NCBI GenBank assembly: GCA_018054915.1
Contig: JAGPIR010000044.1
Coordinates: forward strand, 1-8,556
DNA: 8,556 bases
Reading direction: 5' to 3'
Source: Allobrachymonas sp.
GTDB taxonomy: Bacteria; Pseudomonadota; Gammaproteobacteria; Burkholderiales; Burkholderiaceae_C
This document shows, in pieces, positions 1-6,887 of this stretch; the stretch's first letter is position 1; the number at the start of each line of letters is the position of its first letter. The notes under the pieces were generated by a model. The model worked only from the letters and a program-made list of their open reading frames with translations, was not told where the DNA came from and made no database searches. Position numbers and translations under genes: made by a program.

Positions 1-877
1 AACCGCCTCCCACCAGCGCGACCGCGCTGGCCGAATGATGGGGTGCAGCACAGGGGCGGCAGCCCCAGTGCTGCGTGCGAAACTTGCCTGCCAGGCTGGC
101 AATGGCTGCAGTTTCCAATGCTTCTGCGGTGCTCATGGGTGGCAGCAGACCGGCAAAGCGCTGCGCCAGCATCGATTTGCCAGAACCGGGGGGCCCGGCC
201 ATGAGCAGACTGTGACCGCCGGCGGCGCAGATTTCAAGTGCGCGCCGAACAGCGGCCTGGCCCTTGACATCGGCCATATCGGGATACACCGGATCTGGTA
301 AACACGCAGACGGTTGCAGGGCTTCCAGGGTGTTCCTGCCCGGGGGCGTATCCTGACCGGCAGGCAGAAAATGACGCACCACGTCCAGCAAATGTGCGGC
401 CCGGTACACACGGACGCCGGGCACCAGCGCCGCTTCCTCGGCACTGCCTTGTGGCAGCACCAGTGGTGCAGCGTCGCCCTGCTGCTGCAATGCCGCCGCC
501 ATCGCCAGCGCGCCACGCACCGGGCGCAGACTGCCCGAAAGCGACAGTTCCCCGGCAAATACATGGTTGTGCAGGGCGGCCGCCGGGACCTGGCCGCTGG
601 CGGCCAGGATGCCCAGCGCAATGGGCAGATCAAAACGACCCGAGTCCTTAGGCAGGTCGGCTGGCGCCAGGTTGACGGTGATGCGCTTGTTGGCAGGAAA
701 CTCCAGCCCGCTGTTCTGGATGGCGCTGCGCACGCGCTCGCGCGCCTCCTTCACTTCGGTGTCGGCCAGCCCCACCAGCGTGAATCCGGGCAGGCCGTTG
801 GCCAGATGCACTTCCACCGTCACAGCAGGGGCGTCCAATCCAAGCAGGGCGCGGCTGGGTACCAATGCGAGGCTCAT
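1..877 (-). CDS. comM: ComM/YifB-family Mg-chelatase-like AAA+ ATPase (partial: N-terminal 292 residues)
   Basis: The reading frame opens at ATG 877 and runs off the left edge, so about the first 292 of roughly 500 residues are present. Residues 1-160 match the N-terminal ChlI/Lon-like domain of the family (LPGFTLVGLADTEVKEARERV at about 29-49, then FPANKRITVNLAPADLPK). The Mg-chelatase AAA+ core follows, with DVKGQ at 203-207 and the Walker A motif GPPGSGKS at 228-235. APHHSAS (278-284) and VGGG near the edge are also typical. Family members are hexameric helicases; in naturally competent bacteria ComM promotes branch migration of incoming DNA, and elsewhere the role is less clear. The usual RPFRAPHH block reads RPCAAPHH here, an unusual change. 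The gene lies 69 nt after recX on the same strand. No clear Shine-Dalgarno sequence precedes the ATG; the start is chosen because MSLALV is the family's normal N-terminus. Confidence 0.93.
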   Translation of the reverse strand, partial: MSLALVPSRALLGLDAPAVTVEVHLANGLPGFTLVGLADTEVKEARERVRSAIQNSGLEFPANKRITVNLAPADLPKDSGRFDLPIALGILAASGQVPAAALHNHVFAGELSLSGSLRPVRGALAMAAALQQQGDAAPLVLPQGSAEEAALVPGVRVYRAAHLLDVVRHFLPAGQDTPPGRNTLEALQPSACLPDPVYPDMADVKGQAAVRRALEICAAGGHSLLMAGPPGSGKSMLAQRFAGLLPPMSTAEALETAAIASLAGKFRTQHWGCRPCAAPHHSASAVALVGGG

Positions 878-946
878 GCAATGAAATGGCCAGATAACGG
901 CCTGAAAAAACGCGGATGATTGATGCAAGGCCAAAAAAAGTGGCCA

Positions 947-1537
947 TCAACCAGCATATTCATCCCCTTGCCGCATGATGCGATGAATAACATCAGAGGA
1001 AAAACCGCGTCCTGCCAGGAAACGCATCTGGCGTGCACGCTCGGCCGGCGTAACCGGGCGTGCACCGAATTTTTTTTGCCATAGCGCGTACGCACGCTGG
1101 GCTTCGCTGACAACGATGTCTTGCAAAAGATCTTCCGCCATGGATTGATTGATGCCTTTGCGTTGCAGCTCGTAGCGTAACCGCACCGCGCCAAACTGGC
1201 CACCCTTGCGATGCAGCAGAGCCTCGGCTGCGCGCTGGTCACTGAGCAGGCCCTTGGCTTGCAGTTCGTCAAGCACTGTATCAATCTGGCCCTGTTGCTG
1301 TTCCATCAGGGCAGCGCTGTATTCCGTAATACCGGGAGGGGATATTGCACCGGTTTCTGCCGCATGCATGGCGTCTGCATTTTTTGCGGCGGCTGGATCT
1401 GCATCCTTCGCGGTCCGCGTTCGCAGCCACTGCTGCAGCTTGCCTTCCATTTCTGCCCGCGAATAATCCCGCGTGGCCAGCAATTGCAGAGCCTTGGCTT
1501 TCAATGTGGCAGGTACCGGCGGGCGCAAGGCACACAT
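947..1537 (-). CDS. recX: RecX, regulator of RecA
   Basis: This encodes a 196-residue RecX protein, a small helical protein that binds RecA filaments and usually limits RecA's recombinase and coprotease activity. Family blocks are visible in order: a first helical repeat (YSRAEMEGKLQQWL, 25-38), LLSDQRAAEALLHRK (97-111), FGAVRLRYELQRKGI (115-129), a WQKKF segment (153-157) and the C-terminal RQMRFLAGRGFSSDVIHRIM (169-188). The protein is longer than the usual 150 or so residues because of an insert at about 41-80, rich in Ala and Asp, between the first and second helical repeats. The start at 1537 is supported by a strong AAGGAGG. Translation begins 6 nt after the preceding small gene stops, and recA lies upstream on the same strand, so expression should follow SOS induction of recA. 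Confidence 0.95.
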   Translation of the reverse strand: MCALRPPVPATLKAKALQLLATRDYSRAEMEGKLQQWLRTRTAKDADPAAAKNADAMHAAETGAISPPGITEYSAALMEQQQGQIDTVLDELQAKGLLSDQRAAEALLHRKGGQFGAVRLRYELQRKGINQSMAEDLLQDIVVSEAQRAYALWQKKFGARPVTPAERARQMRFLAGRGFSSDVIHRIMRQGDEYAG

Positions 1538-1543
1538 CGTACG

Positions 1544-1797
1544 TCAGCCTCCTTGGACGTCGGGCGGCCAGACGGCCCGTTCGTTGCCGGCCGGGCCGGT
1601 GAAATGAAAACGGCGGCCGCCAGAAAAGGTAGAAATGTCACGCGCCAGCACGCCGCCTGCCGCGAGCACGGTCTGTCGCGCCTGTTCCCGATCGACTGTG
1701 TGCAACACCACCAGTGGTGCAGGTCCACGGGGCACAGTGTCTGCGCTCAGGCCGCTGCGCACAGGAAACTCAGCAAAATCAATCTGCGCGGCACTCG

Positions 1798-1801
<4 letters not shown>
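1544..1801 (-). CDS. Small protein resembling the C-terminal half of a VOC (glyoxalase/bleomycin-resistance) fold, between recA and recX
   Basis: This is an 85-residue reading frame whose ATG overlaps the recA stop as ATGA. It has its own AAAGGA 6 nt upstream, inside the recA 3' end, and it ends 6 nt before recX. The sequence resembles the second beta-alpha-beta-beta-beta module of VOC-superfamily proteins: a hydrophobic strand LVVLHTVD (30-37), a helix EQARQTVLAAGG (39-50), then GGRRFHF (61-67) and GPAGNERAVW (69-78). In full VOC enzymes the position of E74 is typically a metal-binding Glu. A complete VOC protein has about 120 residues or more, so roughly the first module is missing. The same frame upstream, inside recA, shows nothing VOC-like. 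It may be a decayed remnant, or a single-module protein that pairs with another copy or a partner. The VOC assignment comes from motif resemblance only. Coupling and spacing argue that it is really translated. No function in recombination is known to me. Confidence 0.75.
1548..1554 (-). promoter_or_regulatory. recX ribosome binding site (AAGGAGG)
   Basis: A full-consensus AAGGAGG lies 10 nt before the recX ATG. It overlaps the last codons of the small upstream gene, where it encodes part of its Gly-Gly end. Ribosomes finishing that gene stop on top of this site, so recX translation is probably coupled to it. The site decides the recX start at 1537. Confidence 0.8.
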
Positions 1802-2838
<1,037 letters not shown>

Positions 2839-2845
2839 GAAAATT

Positions 2846-2849
2846 CTCC
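2846..2849 (-). promoter_or_regulatory. recA ribosome binding site (GGAG)
   Basis: GGAG lies 7 nt upstream of the recA ATG at 2838. It fixes the start and excludes the longer in-frame alternative at 2946. Confidence 0.8.
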
Positions 2850-2886
2850 GTGAAGAAAAGAAAGACGACGGTCCAGCAAACAATAA

Positions 2887-2902
2887 CTGTTTATTTGAAC
2901 AG
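2887..2902 (-). promoter_or_regulatory. LexA box (SOS operator) of recA
   Basis: The minus strand reads CTGTTCAAATAAACAG, an exact CTGT-N8-ACAG core with an AT-rich centre, as in the proteobacterial LexA operator. It begins 1 nt downstream of the -10 element and so covers the predicted transcription start. That is the expected position for LexA repression of recA. The downstream small gene and recX should share this control. Confidence 0.93.
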
Positions 2903-2903
2903 T

Positions 2904-2931
2904 ATTCTAATGTATTAAACAGCGCTGTCAA
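2904..2931 (-). promoter_or_regulatory. recA sigma70 promoter
   Basis: On the minus strand a perfect -35 TTGACA (2931-2926) is followed after 16 nt by a -10 TAGAAT (2909-2904), a five-of-six match. Transcription should start about 7 nt downstream, inside the LexA box, giving a leader of roughly 60 nt. The spacer contains a 10-bp palindrome ACAGCGCTGT (2919-2928) touching the -35. I cannot assign it a function. Confidence 0.88.
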
Positions 2932-2951
2932 GCTGCCGGCGCGCACGCTGT

Positions 2952-2978
2952 GGAAAACGCATGGCCAGCCGCTTTTCC
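2952..2978 (-). terminator. Possible weak hairpin between the DUF445 gene and the recA promoter
   Basis: An imperfect inverted repeat pairs GGAAAA with TTTTCC. Read on the minus strand, a further GC/GC pair forms on the inner side past a bulged G. It lies just after the DUF445 stop and before the recA promoter, where a terminator would be useful. The stem is short and no long U-run follows, so this is tentative. Confidence 0.25.
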
Positions 2979-2986
2979 CTGGCGCA

Positions 2987-4270
2987 TCAAGTGGCCAGGC
3001 GCATCAGGGCATGGAGCAAAATCCCCACCAGGCCGCCAATGACCGTGCCATTGAGCCGGATGAATTGCAGATCGCCACCAACGTGGCGTTCGATCTCGCG
3101 CACCAGGTCTTCGTCATCCCAGGCCCGCATGGTTCTACGGATATGCTCGGGCGCAATCACGCGCAGGTGATCCGCCAGGTGCCAGGCCAGAACCTGCAAC
3201 TGGCTATTGAGGGCGTTTTGCCAGCCAGGATCGTTGCGCAGGCGCTCTCCCAGTGCTGCTGCGTAGCGCATGAACCAGGTCGCCAGCACAGAATGATCGC
3301 TTCGCAAGTCCCGCTGCAGCCATTGACGGCCGCGCCGCCACATCTCCTTCACATAATCCCGCAGGGCCGGGTGTTCGATCAGCTGGCTTTTGAATTGCTG
3401 CACCTTCTCCTGCATCTGCGGATCGTGCTGTATACGCTGGAGCCATTGCGACACTTCGGCCGCGTAATGCTGGCGCAGCGGGTGTTCCGGGTTGGCCAGA
3501 ACCGCCTGCACTTCGTCCACCAGCGACTGGGCCAGCCGTGCGGCCAGCGATTCGGCGATGTCGTTCGTGTAATCGAGCTTGTCGGTCATCCAGACGACTT
3601 TGGGATATTCGCGGCGCGCCATGAGCACCATGCGCTCAGCGATCAACTCGCGGATAGCGGGCGTTCCCACCCACTCGGCCACGTTTTCGAGCGCGGCGTT
3701 GAGCACACGCTGGTGGTGATTGCCCAAGGTGAGAAGCTGGATCAGCTGCGCCGCCGTAGGCACGGCGTTCCATTGGCGCAATTGCCTGCGCACGAAACCC
3801 AGTAATTCGCGTTCCAGTACGGGGTTATCGAGCGCGGCCACCGTGGTCGCGGCCCATTCCCGCAATTGCCCGGTGAACCGCTGCAACTGCTGGGGCACTG
3901 AAAGAAATCCGCCAAGCTTCTTCGCCAGGTTGTAGGCGGCCAGGCGCTGCAGCAGGACTTCCTTTTCAAGGAACTTGTCGCGCACAAACAACGCCAGCGC
4001 ATCGGTCAGACGCTGGCGGTTGCGTGGAACGATGGCGGTGTGCGGGATCGGAACGCCCAACGGATGCCGGAACAATGCGGTAACAGCAAACCAGTCGGCC
4101 AGAGCGCCCACCGTGGCAGCTTCAGCGAACGCGGCTACCCAGCTCCACCATCCCTGCCGGCCCATGCGATGACTCAGCAGCAACGCACCCAGGGCCACCA
4201 ACAGCGCCAACAACGCGACACCTTTCATTCGCCGCAAGGCGCGGGATTTTTCATCAACTGGACGCATCAT
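2987..4270 (-). CDS. DUF445 family membrane protein (YjiN-like)
   Basis: This encodes a 427-residue DUF445 protein, close in length to E. coli YjiN. An N-terminal hydrophobic segment at about 17-33 and a second at about 42-66 are followed by the family signature ADWFAVTALFRHPLG (58-72) and PIPHTAIVP (74-82). A long, charged, mainly helical region of about 320 residues follows. The protein ends with FIRLNG (403-408) and a C-terminal membrane segment (about 408-424). The arrangement suggests anchoring to the inner membrane at both ends. The molecular function of the family is not established to my knowledge. Three starts are possible: tandem ATGs at 4270 and 4267, and ATG 4228, which gives MKGVALL directly before the first membrane segment. 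None has a clear ribosome binding site. It is transcribed toward recA but separated from it by the recA promoter, so it is probably a separate unit, divergent from the GST gene. Confidence 0.92.
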   Translation of the reverse strand: MMRPVDEKSRALRRMKGVALLALLVALGALLLSHRMGRQGWWSWVAAFAEAATVGALADWFAVTALFRHPLGVPIPHTAIVPRNRQRLTDALALFVRDKFLEKEVLLQRLAAYNLAKKLGGFLSVPQQLQRFTGQLREWAATTVAALDNPVLERELLGFVRRQLRQWNAVPTAAQLIQLLTLGNHHQRVLNAALENVAEWVGTPAIRELIAERMVLMARREYPKVVWMTDKLDYTNDIAESLAARLAQSLVDEVQAVLANPEHPLRQHYAAEVSQWLQRIQHDPQMQEKVQQFKSQLIEHPALRDYVKEMWRRGRQWLQRDLRSDHSVLATWFMRYAAALGERLRNDPGWQNALNSQLQVLAWHLADHLRVIAPEHIRRTMRAWDDEDLVREIERHVGGDLQFIRLNGTVIGGLVGILLHALMRLAT

Positions 4271-4464
4271 GAATCGTCAAAAGGCAAGTGGATGGGACCA
4301 AAGCCCGGATATGCATTCAAAATCACCCTGGAGAAACCGGCTCAACTGCACTACGCCCCATGCGCGCACCGGCGGGGCTGCTGTGCTGGCTTCTGAATCG
4401 GCGCGCAGGAAGGGATTGTGCCCTGCTTTTGCTTGCCTGCGTGCCGGCCATTCAGCGCACCCCT

Positions 4465-4482
4465 CCTGTTCATGTGAACAGG
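4465..4482. promoter_or_regulatory. Second LexA-like operator (near-perfect inverted repeat)
   Basis: CCTGTTCATGTGAACAGG has 8-bp arms around a 2-nt centre and holds the LexA core CTGT-N8-ACAG at 4466-4481. It matches the plus-strand reading of the recA box at 14 of 16 positions. It lies 101 nt upstream of the GST ATG and about 195 nt from the DUF445 start. LexA is the leading candidate. Its centre (TCATGTGA) is less AT-rich than that of the recA box, so another dimeric repressor is possible. It lies about 60 nt upstream of the only recognisable GST -10 element, so which promoter it would control is unclear. Confidence 0.6.
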
Positions 4483-4542
4483 GCCAAGCTGTTACGGCTG
4501 CATCGGATTTGGTTTTCCCATCCCTCCAAAACAGGCACTCGC

Positions 4543-4548
4543 TACAAT
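4543..4548 (+). promoter_or_regulatory. Possible -10 element of the GST gene (TACAAT)
   Basis: TACAAT, five of six to the consensus, lies 35 nt before the GST ATG. No good -35 hexamer lies 16-18 nt upstream, so the assignment rests on the -10 sequence and its position. Confidence 0.4.
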
Positions 4549-4583
4549 CCCTGCTCTTTCGAGACTCCCTTTTTCCAGACGGC

Positions 4584-5201
4584 ATGAAACTAATCGGCTC
4601 CACTACCAGTCCCTATGTGCGCAAGGTGCGCGTCGTGTTGGCCGAAAAAAAGCTGGAGTACACCTTCGAACAGGAAAGCCCGTGGGCGCCCGATCCGGCC
4701 GTGTCGCAGCACAATCCGCTGGGCAAGGTTCCTTGTCTGGTATTGACCAAGTCGGCCATGTCGCTGTATGACTCACGCGTGATCGTGGAGTATCTTGACA
4801 CCATGAGCCCTGTAGGCAAGCTGATTCCATCGACTGGGCGCGACCGGCTGGAGGTCAAGATCTGGGAGGCGCTGGCCGATGGCGTGCTCGACGCTGGCGT
4901 GCTGGCCCGTCTGGAGCAGACTTGGGACGGGCGCACACCACAACAGCGTTGCCAGGCCTGGATCGACCGGCAATTGGACAAGGTGCAGGCCGGGCTGGCT
5001 GAAATGAGCCGCTTGCTGGCTGACAAGCCTTATTGCACCGGCGTCCAGTTCTCGCTGGCGGACGTAGCTGTTGGCTGCACGCTGGGATGGCTCGACTTCC
5101 GTTTCCCCCAGATCGACTGGCGCAATCCGTATCCGAATCTGACCAGTCTGCACGAAAAACTGGGCCAGCGCCCAAGTTTTGCCGAAACACGGCCGCAATG
5201 A
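4584..5201 (+). CDS. Glutathione S-transferase family protein, YibF-like
   Basis: This encodes a 205-residue cytosolic GST. The N-terminal thioredoxin-like domain starts MKLIGSTTSPYVRKV, very like E. coli YibF, with Ser9 in the TSPY segment as a possible glutathione-activating residue. NPLGKVPCL (44-52) supplies the cis-Pro loop (Pro50), and LYDSRVIVEYLD (61-72) supplies the Asp-Ser pair that binds the glutathione gamma-glutamyl group. The helical C-terminal domain has EALADGVLDAG (95-105) and the folding motif SLADVAVGCTLGWLDFR (157-173). The substrate cannot be told from sequence; many YibF-like proteins have no known one. The ATG at 4584 fits the family N-terminus exactly, but no clear ribosome binding site precedes it. 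Longer in-frame starts upstream add non-homologous sequence. The gene is divergent from the DUF445 gene and 302 nt before macA. Confidence 0.93.
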   Translation: MKLIGSTTSPYVRKVRVVLAEKKLEYTFEQESPWAPDPAVSQHNPLGKVPCLVLTKSAMSLYDSRVIVEYLDTMSPVGKLIPSTGRDRLEVKIWEALADGVLDAGVLARLEQTWDGRTPQQRCQAWIDRQLDKVQAGLAEMSRLLADKPYCTGVQFSLADVAVGCTLGWLDFRFPQIDWRNPYPNLTSLHEKLGQRPSFAETRPQ

Positions 5202-5503
5202 ACTGCGCAAGCGCCTAACTGGGCGGCAGCCCCCGGTCATCATTTCCCGCAGCATGCACATGCGCACATGTCTGCCCAATGGCCCATCTGCGGGGACAAC
5301 AGGATTTTCCTGACCCGCATCCAGGTGGCGGGAACTTTTTCGCCTATCGCCACTCGAATATGCGTTTGGCATGTTTGTGCGCATTCGTTCATCATGTCTG
5401 ATGAAGCATACTGTGCGGAATGCTGGCTTGGCGACACCGCCTGACAGGCTGCATTTCCCCTCCAGATTTTCTTGCAATTTCAATCGTCACTGAATCCGTA
5501 CCC
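5202..5503. other. Intergenic region between the GST gene and macA
   Basis: These 302 nt hold no recognisable gene. There is a 7-bp-arm inverted repeat at 5388-5405, a possible operator. A longer-looped repeat GTGGCG/CGCCAC (5325-5330 and 5348-5353) is too open to be a terminator. A weak promoter candidate for macA is CTGACA at 5441-5446 with GATTTT at 5465-5470. No clear rho-independent terminator follows the GST gene. Confidence 0.5.
5388..5405. promoter_or_regulatory. Inverted repeat upstream of macA, possible operator
   Basis: TTCATCA and TGATGAA are perfect 7-bp arms separated by TGTC. The repeat is about 100 nt before the macA start and about 36 nt upstream of the weak promoter candidate at 5441. 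Size and symmetry suit a dimeric regulator, but a chance hairpin is possible and no regulator gene is next to it. Confidence 0.35.
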
Positions 5504-6874
5504 ATGTGGAAATTCCTCCAATCCCGTCCGTGGTGGCTGCTGGCGGGCAGCCTGTTGCTGATATTGCTGGGCTGGGGCGCCTACCGCCTGTGGTTTGCCA
5601 AGGCGCCTGCACCACCGCTGATTACCGCCACCGTAGAACGTGGCGATCTCGAAGATGCCGTGCTGGCCAGCGGCACCATTCAGGCATCACGGCTGATCAA
5701 TGTGGGGTCGCAGGCTTCGGGTCAGGTCAAGAAGCTGTATGTCCAGGTGGGCGACATTGTCGAAGTGGGGCAAAAGATCGCCGATATCGACGACACCACG
5801 CAGCAGAACAACCTCAAGGATGCACAAGCCGCACTGACTTCGGCGCGGGCGCAGAAGGTGGCAAAACAGGCCACCTTGGTCAAGGCGCAGGCCGAATATG
5901 CGCGGCAAAAATACATGCACGAACGCGACGCCGCCAGCAAGGCCGACTACCAGAACGCCCAGCAGGCGTTGACGGCTGCCCAGGCCGACCTGAAGGTGGC
6001 CGACGCCCTGATCAACCAATATGACGTGCGCGCCAAAACCGCGCAAGCCAATGTGGGCTATACCCGCATCGTCTCACCCACGGCCGGAACCGTAGTCGCC
6101 ATCGTTGCCGACGAGGGCCAAACCGTCAACGCCAACCAGACCGCCCCCACCATCGTGAAAGTAGCCCAGCTCGACAATATGACGATCCAGGCGCAAATTT
6201 CCGAGGCCGACGTACCCCGTGTGCACCCCGGCATGCCCGCTTATTTCACCATTCTGGGCGAGCCAGACCACAAATATCCGGCCATGCTCAGCAAGATTGA
6301 GCCAGGCCCGATCGACATGAAAACCTACGACGGCACCGCCAACAGCAGCACGGCGGCCACCGCCATTTATTACAACGGTCTGCTGAACGCGCCCAACCCA
6401 GATGGCAAGCTGCGCATCGAAATGACCGCACAGGTATCCATCGTACTCAGCCAGGCCCGCAATGCCCTGCTCATTCCGTCGGGCGCCCTGATCCAGCGCA
6501 GCGCCAGCAAGCGCAGCGCAAGCGCTGCCTCCGGCGCATCGGCAACGAATGCACCAGCCGCTTCGGCCGTCTCTGCCGCGGCTTCGGTACCGGAACCAGC
6601 CAGCGCAGCGCCCGACACGGCAGCCCAGCCGCCGCAACAAACAGCCTCATCGGCCAGTGATTCGCCAGGCCGCGGCCGCCTTTATATGGTGCGTGTTGCC
6701 AAGGGAGAAAAAGGCAAAGAAACCATCGAAGAGCGCCAAGTGCGCATCGGCCTGAACAACCGCGTGCAGGCGCAAGTGCTCGAAGGCCTGCAGGAGGGCG
6801 AACGGGTCGTGATCGGCGACGCTTCCGGCGCCAAGGCTGGCAGCACCCGTATGCCTGGCGTACGGATGTTCTGA
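5504..6874 (+). CDS. macA: MacA, periplasmic adaptor of the MacAB-TolC efflux pump
   Basis: This encodes a 456-residue membrane-fusion protein linking the MacB ABC transporter to a TolC-like outer-membrane channel. A single N-terminal membrane anchor (about 11-30) follows MWKFLQSRPW. The first lipoyl half (ASGTIQASRLINVGSQASGQ, 55-74) and VGDIVEVGQKIADID (82-96) lead into an Ala/Gln-rich coiled-coil hairpin (about 100-185). The second lipoyl half (YTRIVSPTAGTVV, 186-198), the beta-barrel domain (about 220-330) and the membrane-proximal domain (about 392-440) follow. The protein is much longer than E. coli MacA (about 370), mainly because residues 331-391 form an Ala/Ser/Pro-rich insert. ATG 5504 is chosen because the membrane anchor follows directly. 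An in-frame ATG at 5420 would add 28 residues unlike any MacA. No good ribosome binding site is visible. macB follows after 13 nt. Confidence 0.95.
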   Translation: MWKFLQSRPWWLLAGSLLLILLGWGAYRLWFAKAPAPPLITATVERGDLEDAVLASGTIQASRLINVGSQASGQVKKLYVQVGDIVEVGQKIADIDDTTQQNNLKDAQAALTSARAQKVAKQATLVKAQAEYARQKYMHERDAASKADYQNAQQALTAAQADLKVADALINQYDVRAKTAQANVGYTRIVSPTAGTVVAIVADEGQTVNANQTAPTIVKVAQLDNMTIQAQISEADVPRVHPGMPAYFTILGEPDHKYPAMLSKIEPGPIDMKTYDGTANSSTAATAIYYNGLLNAPNPDGKLRIEMTAQVSIVLSQARNALLIPSGALIQRSASKRSASAASGASATNAPAASAVSAAASVPEPASAAPDTAAQPPQQTASSASDSPGRGRLYMVRVAKGEKGKETIEERQVRIGLNNRVQAQVLEGLQEGERVVIGDASGAKAGSTRMPGVRMF

Positions 6875-6875
6875 C

Positions 6876-6880
6876 GGAGA
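6876..6880 (+). promoter_or_regulatory. macB ribosome binding site (GGAGA)
   Basis: GGAGA lies in the 13-nt gap after the macA stop, 7 nt before the macB ATG, and supports the start at 6888. Confidence 0.75.
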
Positions 6881-6887
6881 CGGACAG

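Larger units (their letters stand above)
4271..4583. other. Divergent intergenic region between the DUF445 gene and the GST gene
   Basis: These 313 nt should contain promoters for both flanking genes. I see a LexA-like inverted repeat at 4465-4482 and a TACAAT -10-like element for the plus strand at 4543-4548. I found no convincing minus-strand promoter for the DUF445 gene. Open frames across this stretch have no recognisable motifs and look accidental. Confidence 0.6.

Noticed and set aside
929..945. A GGCCA/TGGCC inverted repeat just after recX as a terminator
   Set aside because: The stem is only 5 bp and the T-run lies in the loop, not after the stem.
2839..2946. A 36-residue N-terminal extension of RecA from ATG 2946
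   Set aside because: It would be encoded across the -35, -10 and LexA box, and the added residues are unlike any RecA; ATG 2838 has a well-placed GGAG.
4288..4587. A 99-codon plus-strand frame upstream of the GST gene, ending in an ATGA overlap with its start
   Set aside because: It has no recognisable motif, is rich in Arg, Pro, Cys and Leu as expected of accidental frames in this DNA, lacks a good ribosome binding site, and would span the LexA-like box and the GST -10 element.
5325..5353. A GTGGCG/CGCCAC inverted repeat as the GST terminator
   Set aside because: It has a 6-bp stem with a 17-nt loop and no following T-run, and lies more than 120 nt past the GST stop.
4773..5483. A 236-codon minus-strand frame opposite the GST gene
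   Set aside because: The GST frame on the plus strand carries all the family motifs; this frame has none.
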